DNA from: Streptomyces sp. TLI_171
GTDB lineage: Bacteria > Actinomycetota > Actinomycetes > Streptomycetales > Streptomycetaceae
NCBI RefSeq assembly: GCF_003610255.1
Contig: NZ_RAPS01000001.1
Span: 7,157,001-7,221,000, forward strand
Direction of reading: 5' to 3'
Length of the DNA stretch: 64,000 bases
Shown piece after piece: positions 57,405 to 64,000 of this stretch. The position numbers and the translations under genes are program-made. How positions within the stretch are numbered: the first letter of the stretch is position 1; every line of letters starts with the position of its first letter. Below the pieces are notes generated by a model. The model saw nothing but the letters and a program-made list of their open reading frames with translations. It was not told the DNA's origin and did no database searches.

Positions 57405-58741
57405 GAGGTCGGCTCCGGGTGGGGAGGTGAGAGAGGGGGGACGGGGTGGGGTTCGAGGGTGCGGAGGTGGTGGAGGCGGGTGGCGAAGCGGGTGGCGGGG
57501 GAGTGGGCGGCGACCCGGGTGGCGTCGGCGGGGTGGTCGACGTCCAGGAGGCGGGGGAGGTGGCGGACCGTCAGGTCGTGGGTGCGCAGGCGGTCCAGGA
57601 CGGCGCGGCCGGTCTCCGGGGTGGACATCGGGACGTCGTGCAGCAGGGCAGCGGCCAGCGGGGCGCTCGGGCGGGCCAGGCCGAGCGCCCAGAAGCCGCC
57701 GTCCTCGGCCGGGCCGAACCACGCGTCCACCCCGGCCCGCTCGGTCGCGGAGAGCGGGGCGGCGAGCACGGCCGGGTCGAGCTGCGGGGTGTCCATGCCG
57801 ACCAGTAGCGCGGGGGCGTCCGGGGCCAGTCGCGCGGCGTGGGCGAAGGCGGCGGCGAGCCGGCGGTCCAGGCCGCCCGCGCACTGCGGGACCACCTCCC
57901 AGCCGAGTGGCAGCCACCTGCCCGGGGCGCCGTCGAGGACCAGCAGCCGCCGCCCGGCCGGGACCTGGTCGAGGGCGGCGAGGGTGTCGGCGAGCGCGGC
58001 CTCCGCCAGCTCGGCGGCCTGTTCGGGCGTGAACGGCGGGGTCAGCCGGGTCTTCACCCGGCCGGGGACGGGCGACTTGGCGATCACCAGCAGGGTGGGC
58101 GGCGGGGCGGCCAGCACCGCCCGCATGTCGCGGACCGCCTGCCGGGTGCCGCGCACCGTGCCGGTCACCTTGGAGCGGCCCGCGCGCGGCCGGTAGTCCA
58201 CCGGCGTCTCGGCGATCCGCAGGCCCGCCGCCGCCGCGGAGAGCACCATCTCCAGCGGATAGCCGGACCGCCGGTCGCCCAGGCCCAGTGCGAGCAGCCG
58301 GCTCCGCCGTGCGGCGCGCATCGGCCCCAGGTCGTGCAGCGGGGCACCCGTCTGCGCGCGCAGCCGCCGCGCCAGCACCAGGTTCGCCAGCCGGGCGTGC
58401 GGCGGCCACGCCCCGAACGCGGTCGGCCGCCGCCGGCCCAGCACCAGGTCCGCCGTCCCCGCCGCGACGGGGGCCACCACCCGCGGCAGCTGCGCCGGGT
58501 CCAACGAGCCGTCACAGTCCAGGAAGCACACGTACTCGGCGTCGGCCGCGAGCAGCCCGGCATGGCAGGCCGCGCCGAACCCGCGGCGGGGCTCGGTCAC
58601 CACGGTCGCGCCCAGTTCGGCGGCGATCCGCGCCGAGCCGTCCCGCGAACCGTTGTCGACCACGATCGCCCGCCAGCCGGCCGGCACCCGGCCCAGCACC
58701 CAGGGCAGCGCCTGCGCCTCGTCCAGGCAGGGCAGGACCAC
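57401..58741 (-). CDS. Bifunctional GT2 glycosyltransferase / DUF2064 (TIGR04282-like) protein, N-terminus probably frameshifted
   Basis: In this 446-residue protein the first half is a GT2 glycosyltransferase (VLPCLDEAQALPWVLGRVP, IVVDNGSRDGSARIA, VCFLDCDGSLDPAQL). The second, from about residue 225, is the TIGR04282/DUF2064 nucleotidyltransferase-like domain (LLVIAKSPVPGRVKTRL, LLVGMDTPQLDP, AEDGGFWALGLARP). In frame there is only the GTG at 58741, with no ribosome binding site and right inside the GT2 start. A better start, MTSVAVVTPPQP at 58875, lies in another frame across a C-rich low-complexity tract. A one-base indel there probably disrupted, or mis-reads, the true N-terminus. Confidence 0.78.
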   Translation of the reverse strand: MVLPCLDEAQALPWVLGRVPAGWRAIVVDNGSRDGSARIAAELGATVVTEPRRGFGAACHAGLLAADAEYVCFLDCDGSLDPAQLPRVVAPVAAGTADLVLGRRRPTAFGAWPPHARLANLVLARRLRAQTGAPLHDLGPMRAARRSRLLALGLGDRRSGYPLEMVLSAAAAGLRIAETPVDYRPRAGRSKVTGTVRGTRQAVRDMRAVLAAPPPTLLVIAKSPVPGRVKTRLTPPFTPEQAAELAEAALADTLAALDQVPAGRRLLVLDGAPGRWLPLGWEVVPQCAGGLDRRLAAAFAHAARLAPDAPALLVGMDTPQLDPAVLAAPLSATERAGVDAWFGPAEDGGFWALGLARPSAPLAAALLHDVPMSTPETGRAVLDRLRTHDLTVRHLPRLLDVDHPADATRVAAHSPATRFATRLHHLRTLEPHPVPPLSPPHPEPTS

Positions 58742-58905
58742 GTCAACCGAGGACTGGAGAGGGGAGGGGGACGGGAACGGGAGGGGGACGAGGACGGGAG
58801 AGGGAGCGGGAGGTGGGACGGGACAGGCAACCGGGGCGGGGGCTGTGGAGGAGTCACGACGGCCACGCTAGTCACGGCCGGGGCCGTCGCGGCCGAGCCG
58901 CGCCC

Positions 58906-58922
58906 TTACGGAAGTCGGACGT
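58906..58922 (+). promoter_or_regulatory. Shared 17-bp motif, copy 3
   Basis: TTACGGAAGTCGGACGT matches the TTACGGAANNCGRACGG consensus except at the last base. It lies 31 bp from the MTSVAVV start at 58875 on the opposite strand, in line with copy 1 relative to its minus-strand gene. Confidence 0.6.
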
Positions 58923-58946
58923 CCGCCCGCGCCGGCGCCGGGGATC

Positions 58947-59005
58947 TTACGGAACGCGAACGGCGGCCCCGGCCCGGCCGTCCGGTGGCGCGGGCCTCGT
59001 ATTCT
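58947..59005 (+). promoter_or_regulatory. Shared 17-bp motif, copy 4, with the response regulator promoter
   Basis: TTACGGAACGCGAACGG (58947-58963) begins 66 bp upstream of the GTG at 59013. A -10 box, TATTCT (59000-59005), 7 nt before the GTG predicts a leaderless mRNA. No good -35 is present, so activation by a protein bound at the motif, about 50-66 bp upstream of the start, is plausible and suggests autoregulation. Confidence 0.65.
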
Positions 59006-59012
59006 CGGGCGG

Positions 59013-59777
59013 GTGAACCACAGCCCCGCCACCGCCGAACCGCCGGAGCCCGCCCGGATCCTGGTCGTCGACGACGATCCCACCGTCGGCGAGGTGGTGG
59101 CCGGCTACCTGACCCGGGCCGGCCACCGGGTCGACCGGGCCGAGGACGGCCGGCGCGGGCTCGACCTGGCCGAACGGGACCGCCCGGACCTGCTGGTGCT
59201 CGACCTGATGCTGCCCGGGCTGGACGGCCTGGAGGTGCTGCGCCGGCTGCGCGCGCTGCCCGACCGGGCCGATCTGCCGGTGGTGCTGCTCACCGCCAGG
59301 GGCGACGAGGCCGACCGCATCCTCGGGCTGGAACTGGGCGCCGACGACTACGTCACCAAGCCGTTCAGCCCGCGAGAACTGGTGCTGCGGGTCCAGTCGG
59401 TCCTGCGCCGGGCCCGCGCCGCCGGACCGGCCGGCGGCCCGGCGCCCGCCGCCGAGCCGCTGCGCTCCGGCGACCTGGCCCTCGACCCCCGGGCCCGTCG
59501 GGCCCACCGCGACGGCCGTGAACTCGCGCTCACCAGCCGGGAGTTCGACCTGCTGGCGTTCCTGCTGCGGCACCCCGGGACGGTGTTCTCCCGGCAGGAG
59601 CTGATGCAGCGGGTGTGGGGCTGGGACTTCGGAGACCTGTCCACCGTCACCGTCCACGTCCGCCGGCTGCGCGAGAAGATCGAGGACGACCCGGGCGCGC
59701 CCCGGCTGATCAGCACCGTCTGGGGCGTCGGCTACCGCTACGACCCGGCCAGGCCGCCGCAGGGCGGTGCGGCGTGA
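59013..59777 (+). CDS. OmpR-family response regulator
   Basis: This 254-residue regulator has a receiver ILVVDDDPTVGEVVAGYLTR with the phospho-acceptor in LLVLDLMLPGLDGLEV and the lysine in DYVTKPFSPREL, and a C-terminal winged helix (ELALTSREFDLLAFLLRHPG, VTVHVRRLREKIEDDPGAP, GVGYRYDP). The sensor kinase follows with a GTGA overlap. The TTACGGAA motifs in front of it and in front of the flanking metabolic genes make it the best candidate for their regulator. The GTG start appears leaderless. Confidence 0.93.
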   Translation: MNHSPATAEPPEPARILVVDDDPTVGEVVAGYLTRAGHRVDRAEDGRRGLDLAERDRPDLLVLDLMLPGLDGLEVLRRLRALPDRADLPVVLLTARGDEADRILGLELGADDYVTKPFSPRELVLRVQSVLRRARAAGPAGGPAPAAEPLRSGDLALDPRARRAHRDGRELALTSREFDLLAFLLRHPGTVFSRQELMQRVWGWDFGDLSTVTVHVRRLREKIEDDPGAPRLISTVWGVGYRYDPARPPQGGAA

Positions 59778-60919
59778 AGGACCTGCTGCTGATCGCCCTG
59801 TTCGCCGCGCTCGGCGCCGCCGCCGCGGGACTGCTCGGGCTGGCCGTGCTGCGCCTGCTCCGTGGGCGCTCGCTGGCGCTGACGCTGTTCGCGGTGGCCG
59901 TGGTGAGCGTGCTCGCGGTGACCTCCGGGACCTTCGCGGTGGCGCAGGCGATGTTCCTGTCCCGCCACGACCTCGGGGTGGTGGTCACCGTCCTGGGCAT
60001 GGCGTCGGTGGTGGCGCTGCTGACCGCCGCGCTGCTCGGCCGGCAGGTCGCGGCGGGCAGCCGGGCGCTGGCCCGGGCGGCCCGCACCGTCGGCGGGGAC
60101 GGCGGCTTCACCCCGCCGGACCGGCCGCTGGCCCGGGAGCTCGCCGCGGTCAGCGCGGAGCTCGCCGCGACCAGTGCCCGGCTGGCGGAATCCCGGTCGC
60201 GAGAGCGGGCGCTGGACGCGTCCCGGCGCGAGCTGATCGCCTGGATCTCGCACGACCTGCGGACCCCGCTGGCCGGCCTGCGGGCGATGGCCGAGGCGCT
60301 GGAGGACGGCGTCGCCGAGCAGCCCGAACGCTACCTGGGCCGGATCCGCACCGAGGTGGAGCGGCTCACCGGCATGGTCGACGACCTGTTCGAGCTCTCC
60401 CGGATCCAGGCCGGGGCGCTCTCCCTCTCGCTGTCCAGGGTCTCGCTGCTCGACCTGGTCGACGACGCGCTGGCCGGCGCCCACCCGCTGGCCCGGCAGC
60501 GCGGCGTCCGGCTGGAGGGGCAGCAGGTCGCCGCGGACCCGGTCGAGGCCGACCCGCGCGAGATCACCCGGGTGATCGGCAACCTGCTGGTCAACGCGAT
60601 CCGCGCCACCCCGCAGGACGGCGTGGTCGCGGTCTCCGCCCGCCGGGAGGCCGACACGGTGGTGCTCGCGGTCACCGACGGCTGCGGCGGCATCCCCGAA
60701 CCCGACCTGCCCCGGGTCTTCGAGACCGGCTGGCGCGGCACCCCCGCCCGCACCCCCCGGGTGCCCGCCCCCGGAGCGCCCGACACCGTCGACAACGGCG
60801 CCGGCCTCGGCCTCGCCATCGTCCGCGGCATCGTCGAGGCGCACGAGGGCCGGGCCCGGGTCCGCAAAGTCGACGGCGGCTGCTGCTTCGAGATCAGCCT
60901 GCCCGCGGCCCGCCGCTGA
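59774..60919 (+). CDS. Membrane sensor histidine kinase
   Basis: This 381-residue kinase has two or three N-terminal helices (LLLIALFAALGAAAAGLLGL, LALTLFAVAVVSVLAVTSG, VVVTVLGMASVVALLTAALL), almost no extracellular loop, a HAMP-like linker, the H-box ELIAWISHDLRTPLAGLRAM, the N-box VIGNLLVNAIRATP and G-boxes DGCGGIPEPDL and GAGLGLAIVRGIVE. The tiny external part suggests intramembrane or envelope-stress sensing. It is translationally coupled to the response regulator gene. Confidence 0.93.
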   Translation: MKDLLLIALFAALGAAAAGLLGLAVLRLLRGRSLALTLFAVAVVSVLAVTSGTFAVAQAMFLSRHDLGVVVTVLGMASVVALLTAALLGRQVAAGSRALARAARTVGGDGGFTPPDRPLARELAAVSAELAATSARLAESRSRERALDASRRELIAWISHDLRTPLAGLRAMAEALEDGVAEQPERYLGRIRTEVERLTGMVDDLFELSRIQAGALSLSLSRVSLLDLVDDALAGAHPLARQRGVRLEGQQVAADPVEADPREITRVIGNLLVNAIRATPQDGVVAVSARREADTVVLAVTDGCGGIPEPDLPRVFETGWRGTPARTPRVPAPGAPDTVDNGAGLGLAIVRGIVEAHEGRARVRKVDGGCCFEISLPAARR

Positions 60920-60950
60920 CCGTTCGCGGCGGGCCGCGGCCGACGGGCCG

Positions 60951-62006
60951 TCAGCCGCGCAGCGGCGTGGTCGCGAACTCGGTCAGTCCGGCCCGGAAGG
61001 ACACCTGCGGGCGCCAGTCGAGTTCGGCCCGGATCCGGGCGGAGTCGGCCGTCACGTGCCGGACGTCGCCGAGCCGGTACTCGCCGGTCACCACCGGGTC
61101 CGGGCCGCCGAACGCGGTGGCGAGGGCCGCGGCCATCGCGCCCACGGTGCGGACCTCGCCGCTGCCCACGTTGTAGGCCCGCGCGCTGCCCGGAGCGCGG
61201 TCGGGCAGCGCGCGGAGCGCGGCGGCGTTGGCGGCGGCGACGTCCGAGACGTGCACGAAGTCGCGGCGCTGCCCGCCGTCCTCGAACACCCGGGGCGCCT
61301 CGCCGCGGGCCAGGGCCGAGCGGAACAGCGAGGCGACGCCCGCGTAGGGGGTGTCGCGCGGCATGCCAGGGCCGTACACGTTGTGGTAACGGAGCGTCAG
61401 GACCCGGCCGCCGCAGGCGCGGGCCCAGGCGGCGGCCAGGTGTTCCTGGGCCAGTTTGGTCGCCGCGTAGACGTTGCGCGGATCGGCGGGGGCGTCCTCG
61501 GCGACCAGCCCCGGCAGCAGCGGCTCGCCGCACCGCGGGCACGGCGGTTCGAACCGGCCCGCGTCCAGCTCCCGCGGCAGCCGCGGTCCGGGCGCGACCG
61601 GCCCGTGGGCGCCGCAGCGGTAGGCGCCCTCGCCATACACCACCATCGACCCGGCCAGCACCAGGTCCCGGACGCCGCGCCGGGCCATCGCCGACAGCAG
61701 CACCGCCGTCCCCAGGTCGTTGCACCCGGCGTACGCGGGGGCGTCGTCCAGGTCGACGCCCAGCCCGACCATCGCCGCCTGGTGGCACACCGCCGACACG
61801 CCCTCCAGGGCGGCCTCGACCGCCGCCGCGTCCCGCACGTCGGCGTGCCGGAACTCCGCCCCGTCCGGCACCGCCGTCGGCCGCCCGGACGGGTGCACCG
61901 CCGGCAGCAGCGCGTCCAGCACCCGCACCTCGTGGCCGCCGGCCAGCAGCGCACCCGCCACCGCAGAACCGATGAAACCCGCCCCGCCCGTCACCAGGAT
62001 CCTCAT
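60951..62006 (-). CDS. NAD-dependent epimerase/dehydratase with CxxC insertion
   Basis: This 351-residue extended SDR has the nucleotide motif MRILVTGGAGFIGSAVAGAL, then VCHQAAMVGLGVDLDD, catalytic NVYAATKLAQEHLA (YxxxK), YHNVYGPGMP and FEDGGQRRDFVHVSDVA. Sugar-nucleotide epimerases and dehydratases have this plan. Between the active-site strands an insertion, YRCGAHGPVAP to FEPPCPRCGEPLLPG, carries three or four metal-ligand-like cysteines. It converges on the sensor kinase gene and may serve the same glycan pathway. The ATG at 62006 has no strong ribosome binding site. Confidence 0.85.
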   Translation of the reverse strand: MRILVTGGAGFIGSAVAGALLAGGHEVRVLDALLPAVHPSGRPTAVPDGAEFRHADVRDAAAVEAALEGVSAVCHQAAMVGLGVDLDDAPAYAGCNDLGTAVLLSAMARRGVRDLVLAGSMVVYGEGAYRCGAHGPVAPGPRLPRELDAGRFEPPCPRCGEPLLPGLVAEDAPADPRNVYAATKLAQEHLAAAWARACGGRVLTLRYHNVYGPGMPRDTPYAGVASLFRSALARGEAPRVFEDGGQRRDFVHVSDVAAANAAALRALPDRAPGSARAYNVGSGEVRTVGAMAAALATAFGGPDPVVTGEYRLGDVRHVTADSARIRAELDWRPQVSFRAGLTEFATTPLRG

Positions 62007-62090
62007 GCCGGTCGACGCTACCCAGTGCGCGGACGGAATCCGGGCGACCTGCCGGGGCGTCACCGATCGGTAAGGGAACGGGGGAGGGCG

Positions 62091-62927
62091 TCAGCGGTGC
62101 GGGACCAGGGCGACCGGGGTCTGGCACTGGTGGACGGCGGCGCGGGCCAGCTGGCCGAGGCGGTGGTGGGGGCGGCCGAGGACCAGCAGGTCGGCGGTCG
62201 CGGCGGCGGTCAGCACCGCGTGGGCGGGGGTGCCGAGGACGGTCTCCACGGTGAGGTCGACCTCGGGGTGGGCGGCCGCGGCGGGAGCGGTGGCGAGGGT
62301 GAGTTCGTCCCGGATCGCGGCGGACTGGGCGTCGACGTCGACGTTCGGCGGGACCCAGCCGGGGACCGCCGACCAGAACGGGACCATCTCCCAGGCGTGC
62401 ACGGCCCGGACCCGCCCGCCGAGCCGTTCGGCCTGCGCGAGGGCGAACTCCACGGCGGCGGGGGAGGTCTCGGCGGACAGGCCGACCACCACCTCGGGCT
62501 GACCGGACGCCGGCACCCGGGCGTCGTCCGGCACCAGCACCACCGGGGTGTCGGTGTGCGCGGCGACGGACCGGCCCACCGAGCCGACCAGCGAGCCGTG
62601 CTCGGGTGCGCCCAGCACGGCCAGTTCGTACTCGGCGGCGGCGGTGACCAGGGCGTCGGCCGGGTCGCCGGCGGCGGCCTGGGTGGCGACCTCCAGCCCG
62701 GGGTTGGCCTTCAGCAGCTCCGCGGCGAGCGTGTCGAGCTCGTCCGGCCCGGGCTCGCCGAGGGCCGGGTCCAGCGGGTCGCCGACCGTCGCGGCGTGGT
62801 CCAGCCACGGCCGGGCCCGCAGCACCGTCAGGCCGGTCGAGCGCCGGGCGGCCTCCGCCGCCGCCCAGTGGGCCGCGGCCCGGGACTGTGCCGACCCGTC
62901 GTAGCCGATCACGATTCCCTGCGTCAT
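62091..62927 (-). CDS. Universal stress protein, tandem Usp domains
   Basis: This 278-residue protein has two Usp domains (about 1-142 and 146-278). Each begins with a short strand (IVIGYDGSAQSRAAAHWAA and VVVGLSAETSPAAVEFALA) and ends with an ATP-binding-like loop (GSVGRSVAAHTDTPVVLVP; the second, LGQLARAAVHQCQTPVALVP, lacks the GxxG glycines). Tandem Usps in actinobacteria respond to hypoxia, starvation or redox stress. GAGAGAGGAC precedes the ATG at 62927. Monocistronic. Confidence 0.88.
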   Translation of the reverse strand: MTQGIVIGYDGSAQSRAAAHWAAAEAARRSTGLTVLRARPWLDHAATVGDPLDPALGEPGPDELDTLAAELLKANPGLEVATQAAAGDPADALVTAAAEYELAVLGAPEHGSLVGSVGRSVAAHTDTPVVLVPDDARVPASGQPEVVVGLSAETSPAAVEFALAQAERLGGRVRAVHAWEMVPFWSAVPGWVPPNVDVDAQSAAIRDELTLATAPAAAAHPEVDLTVETVLGTPAHAVLTAAATADLLVLGRPHHRLGQLARAAVHQCQTPVALVPHR

Positions 62928-63022
62928 GTCGTCCGTCCTCTCTCCGGTTCGGCCCTCGGCTACCCCCCGGAGCGGATCGCACGCCTGGCAGATCGGATCG
63001 GTGTGCATGTCATTCGGCTCGC

Positions 63023-63038
63023 TTCACAACGTTGGAAA
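63023..63038. promoter_or_regulatory. LacI-type operator-like site, distal
   Basis: TTCACAACGTTGGAAA has a CAACGTTG core with TT/AA flanks. It matches 13 of 16 positions of a second site at 63234-63249, 211 bp closer to the sugar-binding lipoprotein gene. The site is in the 373-bp gap after the stress-protein gene. Confidence 0.4.
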
Positions 63039-63200
63039 TTCGGCGCGCAGGCATCACAGCAGGCGGGGCGGCCGATGTCCAGACCTCTCGCACCGATCGC
63101 CGCCGGGCGGCGGTTGTCGCGGCCACATGCCGTGCAGGTCACGGTAGTTGACGCGACCTCAGCGGCCCGGGGCGAGCTTCGGAGAGCGCTGCGCGAGTTC

Positions 63201-63249
63201 TTGACACCGTCCGGGCGGATGGCTCATCGTCCCCTTACATCGTTGGAAA
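63201..63249 (+). promoter_or_regulatory. Promoter with proximal LacI-type site before the sugar-binding gene
   Basis: TTGACA (63201-63206), 18 bp, CATCGT (63225-63230) is a plausible promoter, immediately followed by the site CTTACATCGTTGGAAA (63234-63249). Repressor bound there would block initiation about 60 bp upstream of the ATG at 63301. The regulator gene is not in view. Confidence 0.45.
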
Positions 63250-63300
63250 CCGGCGGGTAGCCGGTGCTTCCCCCATGCAGTCAAGGATGTGATCGGGCGT

Positions 63301-64000
63301 ATGAACCCCACCCTGCGCGCCAAGTCCGCCGTCGCCGCGCTTCTCGTCGCGGGGCTGTGCCTGTCGGCGGCCGCCTGCACCAACCAGGGCTCCACCTCGG
63401 CGTCCGGGGCCACCCCGGGATCCGGCGACAACAGCGCGGCCGCCCAGCAGGTGGTGTCGCCCGCGGCGAGCGCGAGCGGTCCCGGCTGCACCGCGGACAC
63501 CTACGGCGCACCGAAGGCGGACCTGACCGACGGGAAGACCGTGGTCGGGTTCTCGCAGTCGGAGTCCACCAGCAACCCGTTCCGGGCGGCGGAGACCGCC
63601 AGCATCGAGGCGGAGGCGAAGAGGCTCGGCGTGAAGCTGATCGAGCGGAACGCGAACGCCGACGTCAACGCCCAGAACGCGCAGATCCAGGACATGATCG
63701 CGCAGGGCGCGCAGGTGCTGATCGTGGCGCCGGAGAACTCGGACGGCCTGGGCCCGGCGCTGGCCGCGGCGAAGGCGAAGAAGATCCCGGTGCTGACCAT
63801 CGACCGGACGGTGACCGGCGCGGCCTGCAGCGACTTCGTCGCGTTCATCGGGTCGAACTTCTACGGTCAGGCGCAGATCGCCGCCGACGACCTGGCCGGC
63901 GCCACCGGCGGGCAGGCGCACGTGGCGATCCTCCAGGGCACCCCCGGCAACAACGTGTCCGCGGACCGCACCAAGGGGTTCACCGACCAGCTGGCCGCCA
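63301..64000 (+). CDS. Sugar ABC transporter substrate-binding lipoprotein, 5' part
   Basis: The gene runs off the right edge; 233 codons are visible. It has a lipoprotein signal (VAALLVAGLCLSAAAC, lipid attachment at the Cys), a Ser/Ala/Gly linker, then a Peripla_BP_4 (ribose/galactose-binding-like) domain: KTVVGFSQSESTSNPFRAAE, AQNAQIQDMIAQGAQVLIVA, PVLTIDRTVTG and HVAILQGTPGNNVSADRTKG. It captures a sugar outside the membrane for a CUT2-type importer whose ATPase and permease genes should follow. Two LacI-like sites upstream suggest sugar-inducible control. Confidence 0.88.
   Translation, partial: MNPTLRAKSAVAALLVAGLCLSAAACTNQGSTSASGATPGSGDNSAAAQQVVSPAASASGPGCTADTYGAPKADLTDGKTVVGFSQSESTSNPFRAAETASIEAEAKRLGVKLIERNANADVNAQNAQIQDMIAQGAQVLIVAPENSDGLGPALAAAKAKKIPVLTIDRTVTGAACSDFVAFIGSNFYGQAQIAADDLAGATGGQAHVAILQGTPGNNVSADRTKGFTDQLAA

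Noticed and set aside
62960..63142. Minus-strand Cys-rich frame starting VTCTACGRDNRRP with two CxxC-like pairs
   Set aside because: It overlaps the LacI-type site in the promoter region of the sugar-binding gene, lacks a convincing ribosome binding site and ends in unconserved-looking sequence. Not called as a gene.
1..64000. tRNA or rRNA genes
   Set aside because: I looked for TTCGAATCC-type T-loops, CCA ends and conserved rRNA blocks and found none that fold into a credible tRNA or rRNA.

Overview
The window is very GC-rich, with G/C-ending codons, many GTG starts, 4-nt ATGA/GTGA gene overlaps and several apparently leaderless genes. It also carries actinomycete-specific genes: WhiB, an SsgA-like protein, a SigB/SigF-type sigma factor with partner-switching proteins, a bL37-like micro-protein, a DUF6479 protein and CebR boxes. 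This points to a Streptomycetaceae chromosome (Streptomyces or Kitasatospora). I see no rRNA, tRNA, CRISPR array, intact insertion sequence, prophage or large biosynthetic cluster.

Layout. 1-1318: end of the 5-oxoprolinase genes pxpB-pxpC, with an unusual 119-bp tandem array between them. 1331-5244: a MoxR/VWA metallopeptidase-like operon. 5407-8494: a DUF2236 protein, a 25-aa bL37-like protein, a WhiB regulator and an orphan membrane protein. 8551-10577: sigma factor, STAS antagonist and HATPase. 10783-13529: SRPBCC, SsgA-like and PRC-barrel proteins, then a divergent MarR/methyltransferase pair. 13664-17186: secreted GH5 cellulase with CebR boxes and a secreted beta-helix protein. 17283-24177: an FAD monooxygenase/TetR pair, a decayed two-gene scar, an epimerase, another TetR, an F420-type oxidoreductase, an F420-reductase-like protein and an HxlR regulator. 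24344-34988: envelope beta-solenoid protein, MBL hydrolase, zinc-ribbon protein, UvrA-like ABC protein, a kinase/solute-binding-protein fusion, a SpoIIE phosphatase and a hybrid response regulator. 35217-37991: a cobalt/cobalamin block (phosphatase, riboswitch, cbtB, cbtA, cobF). 38184-47667: berberine-bridge-like oxidase, lipase-like hydrolase, EF-hand protein, MFS exporter, YncE-like propeller, small membrane proteins and an SDR/Rrf2 pair. 47903-52499: PadR with a membrane partner, small proteins, PRC-barrel and LURP-one proteins. 52600-60919: two divergent transcription units with molybdopterin enzymes, a cytochrome b, two glycosyltransferases, a methyltransferase and a two-component system. 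60951-64000: SDR epimerase, universal stress protein and the start of a sugar-binding lipoprotein.

How the genes work together. The sigma/STAS/HATPase set forms a partner switch that the SpoIIE-type phosphatase near 32-34 kb could feed. The riboswitch should shut off cobalt uptake through CbtBA when cobalamin is plentiful. The molybdoenzyme/glycosyltransferase block appears wired to its own two-component system by a shared 17-bp motif (TTACGGAANNCGRACGG), found twice in each of its two divergent intergenic regions.

The most unusual feature is a recurring type of scar: ends of genes (pxpC 5' end; 3' ends of the berberine-like oxidase, the MFS exporter and probably the F420-reductase-like gene) repeated in diverged tandem copies of about 95-120 bp beside the intact gene. 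At pxpC the copies keep an open reading frame and chain by ATGA overlaps into the real gene.
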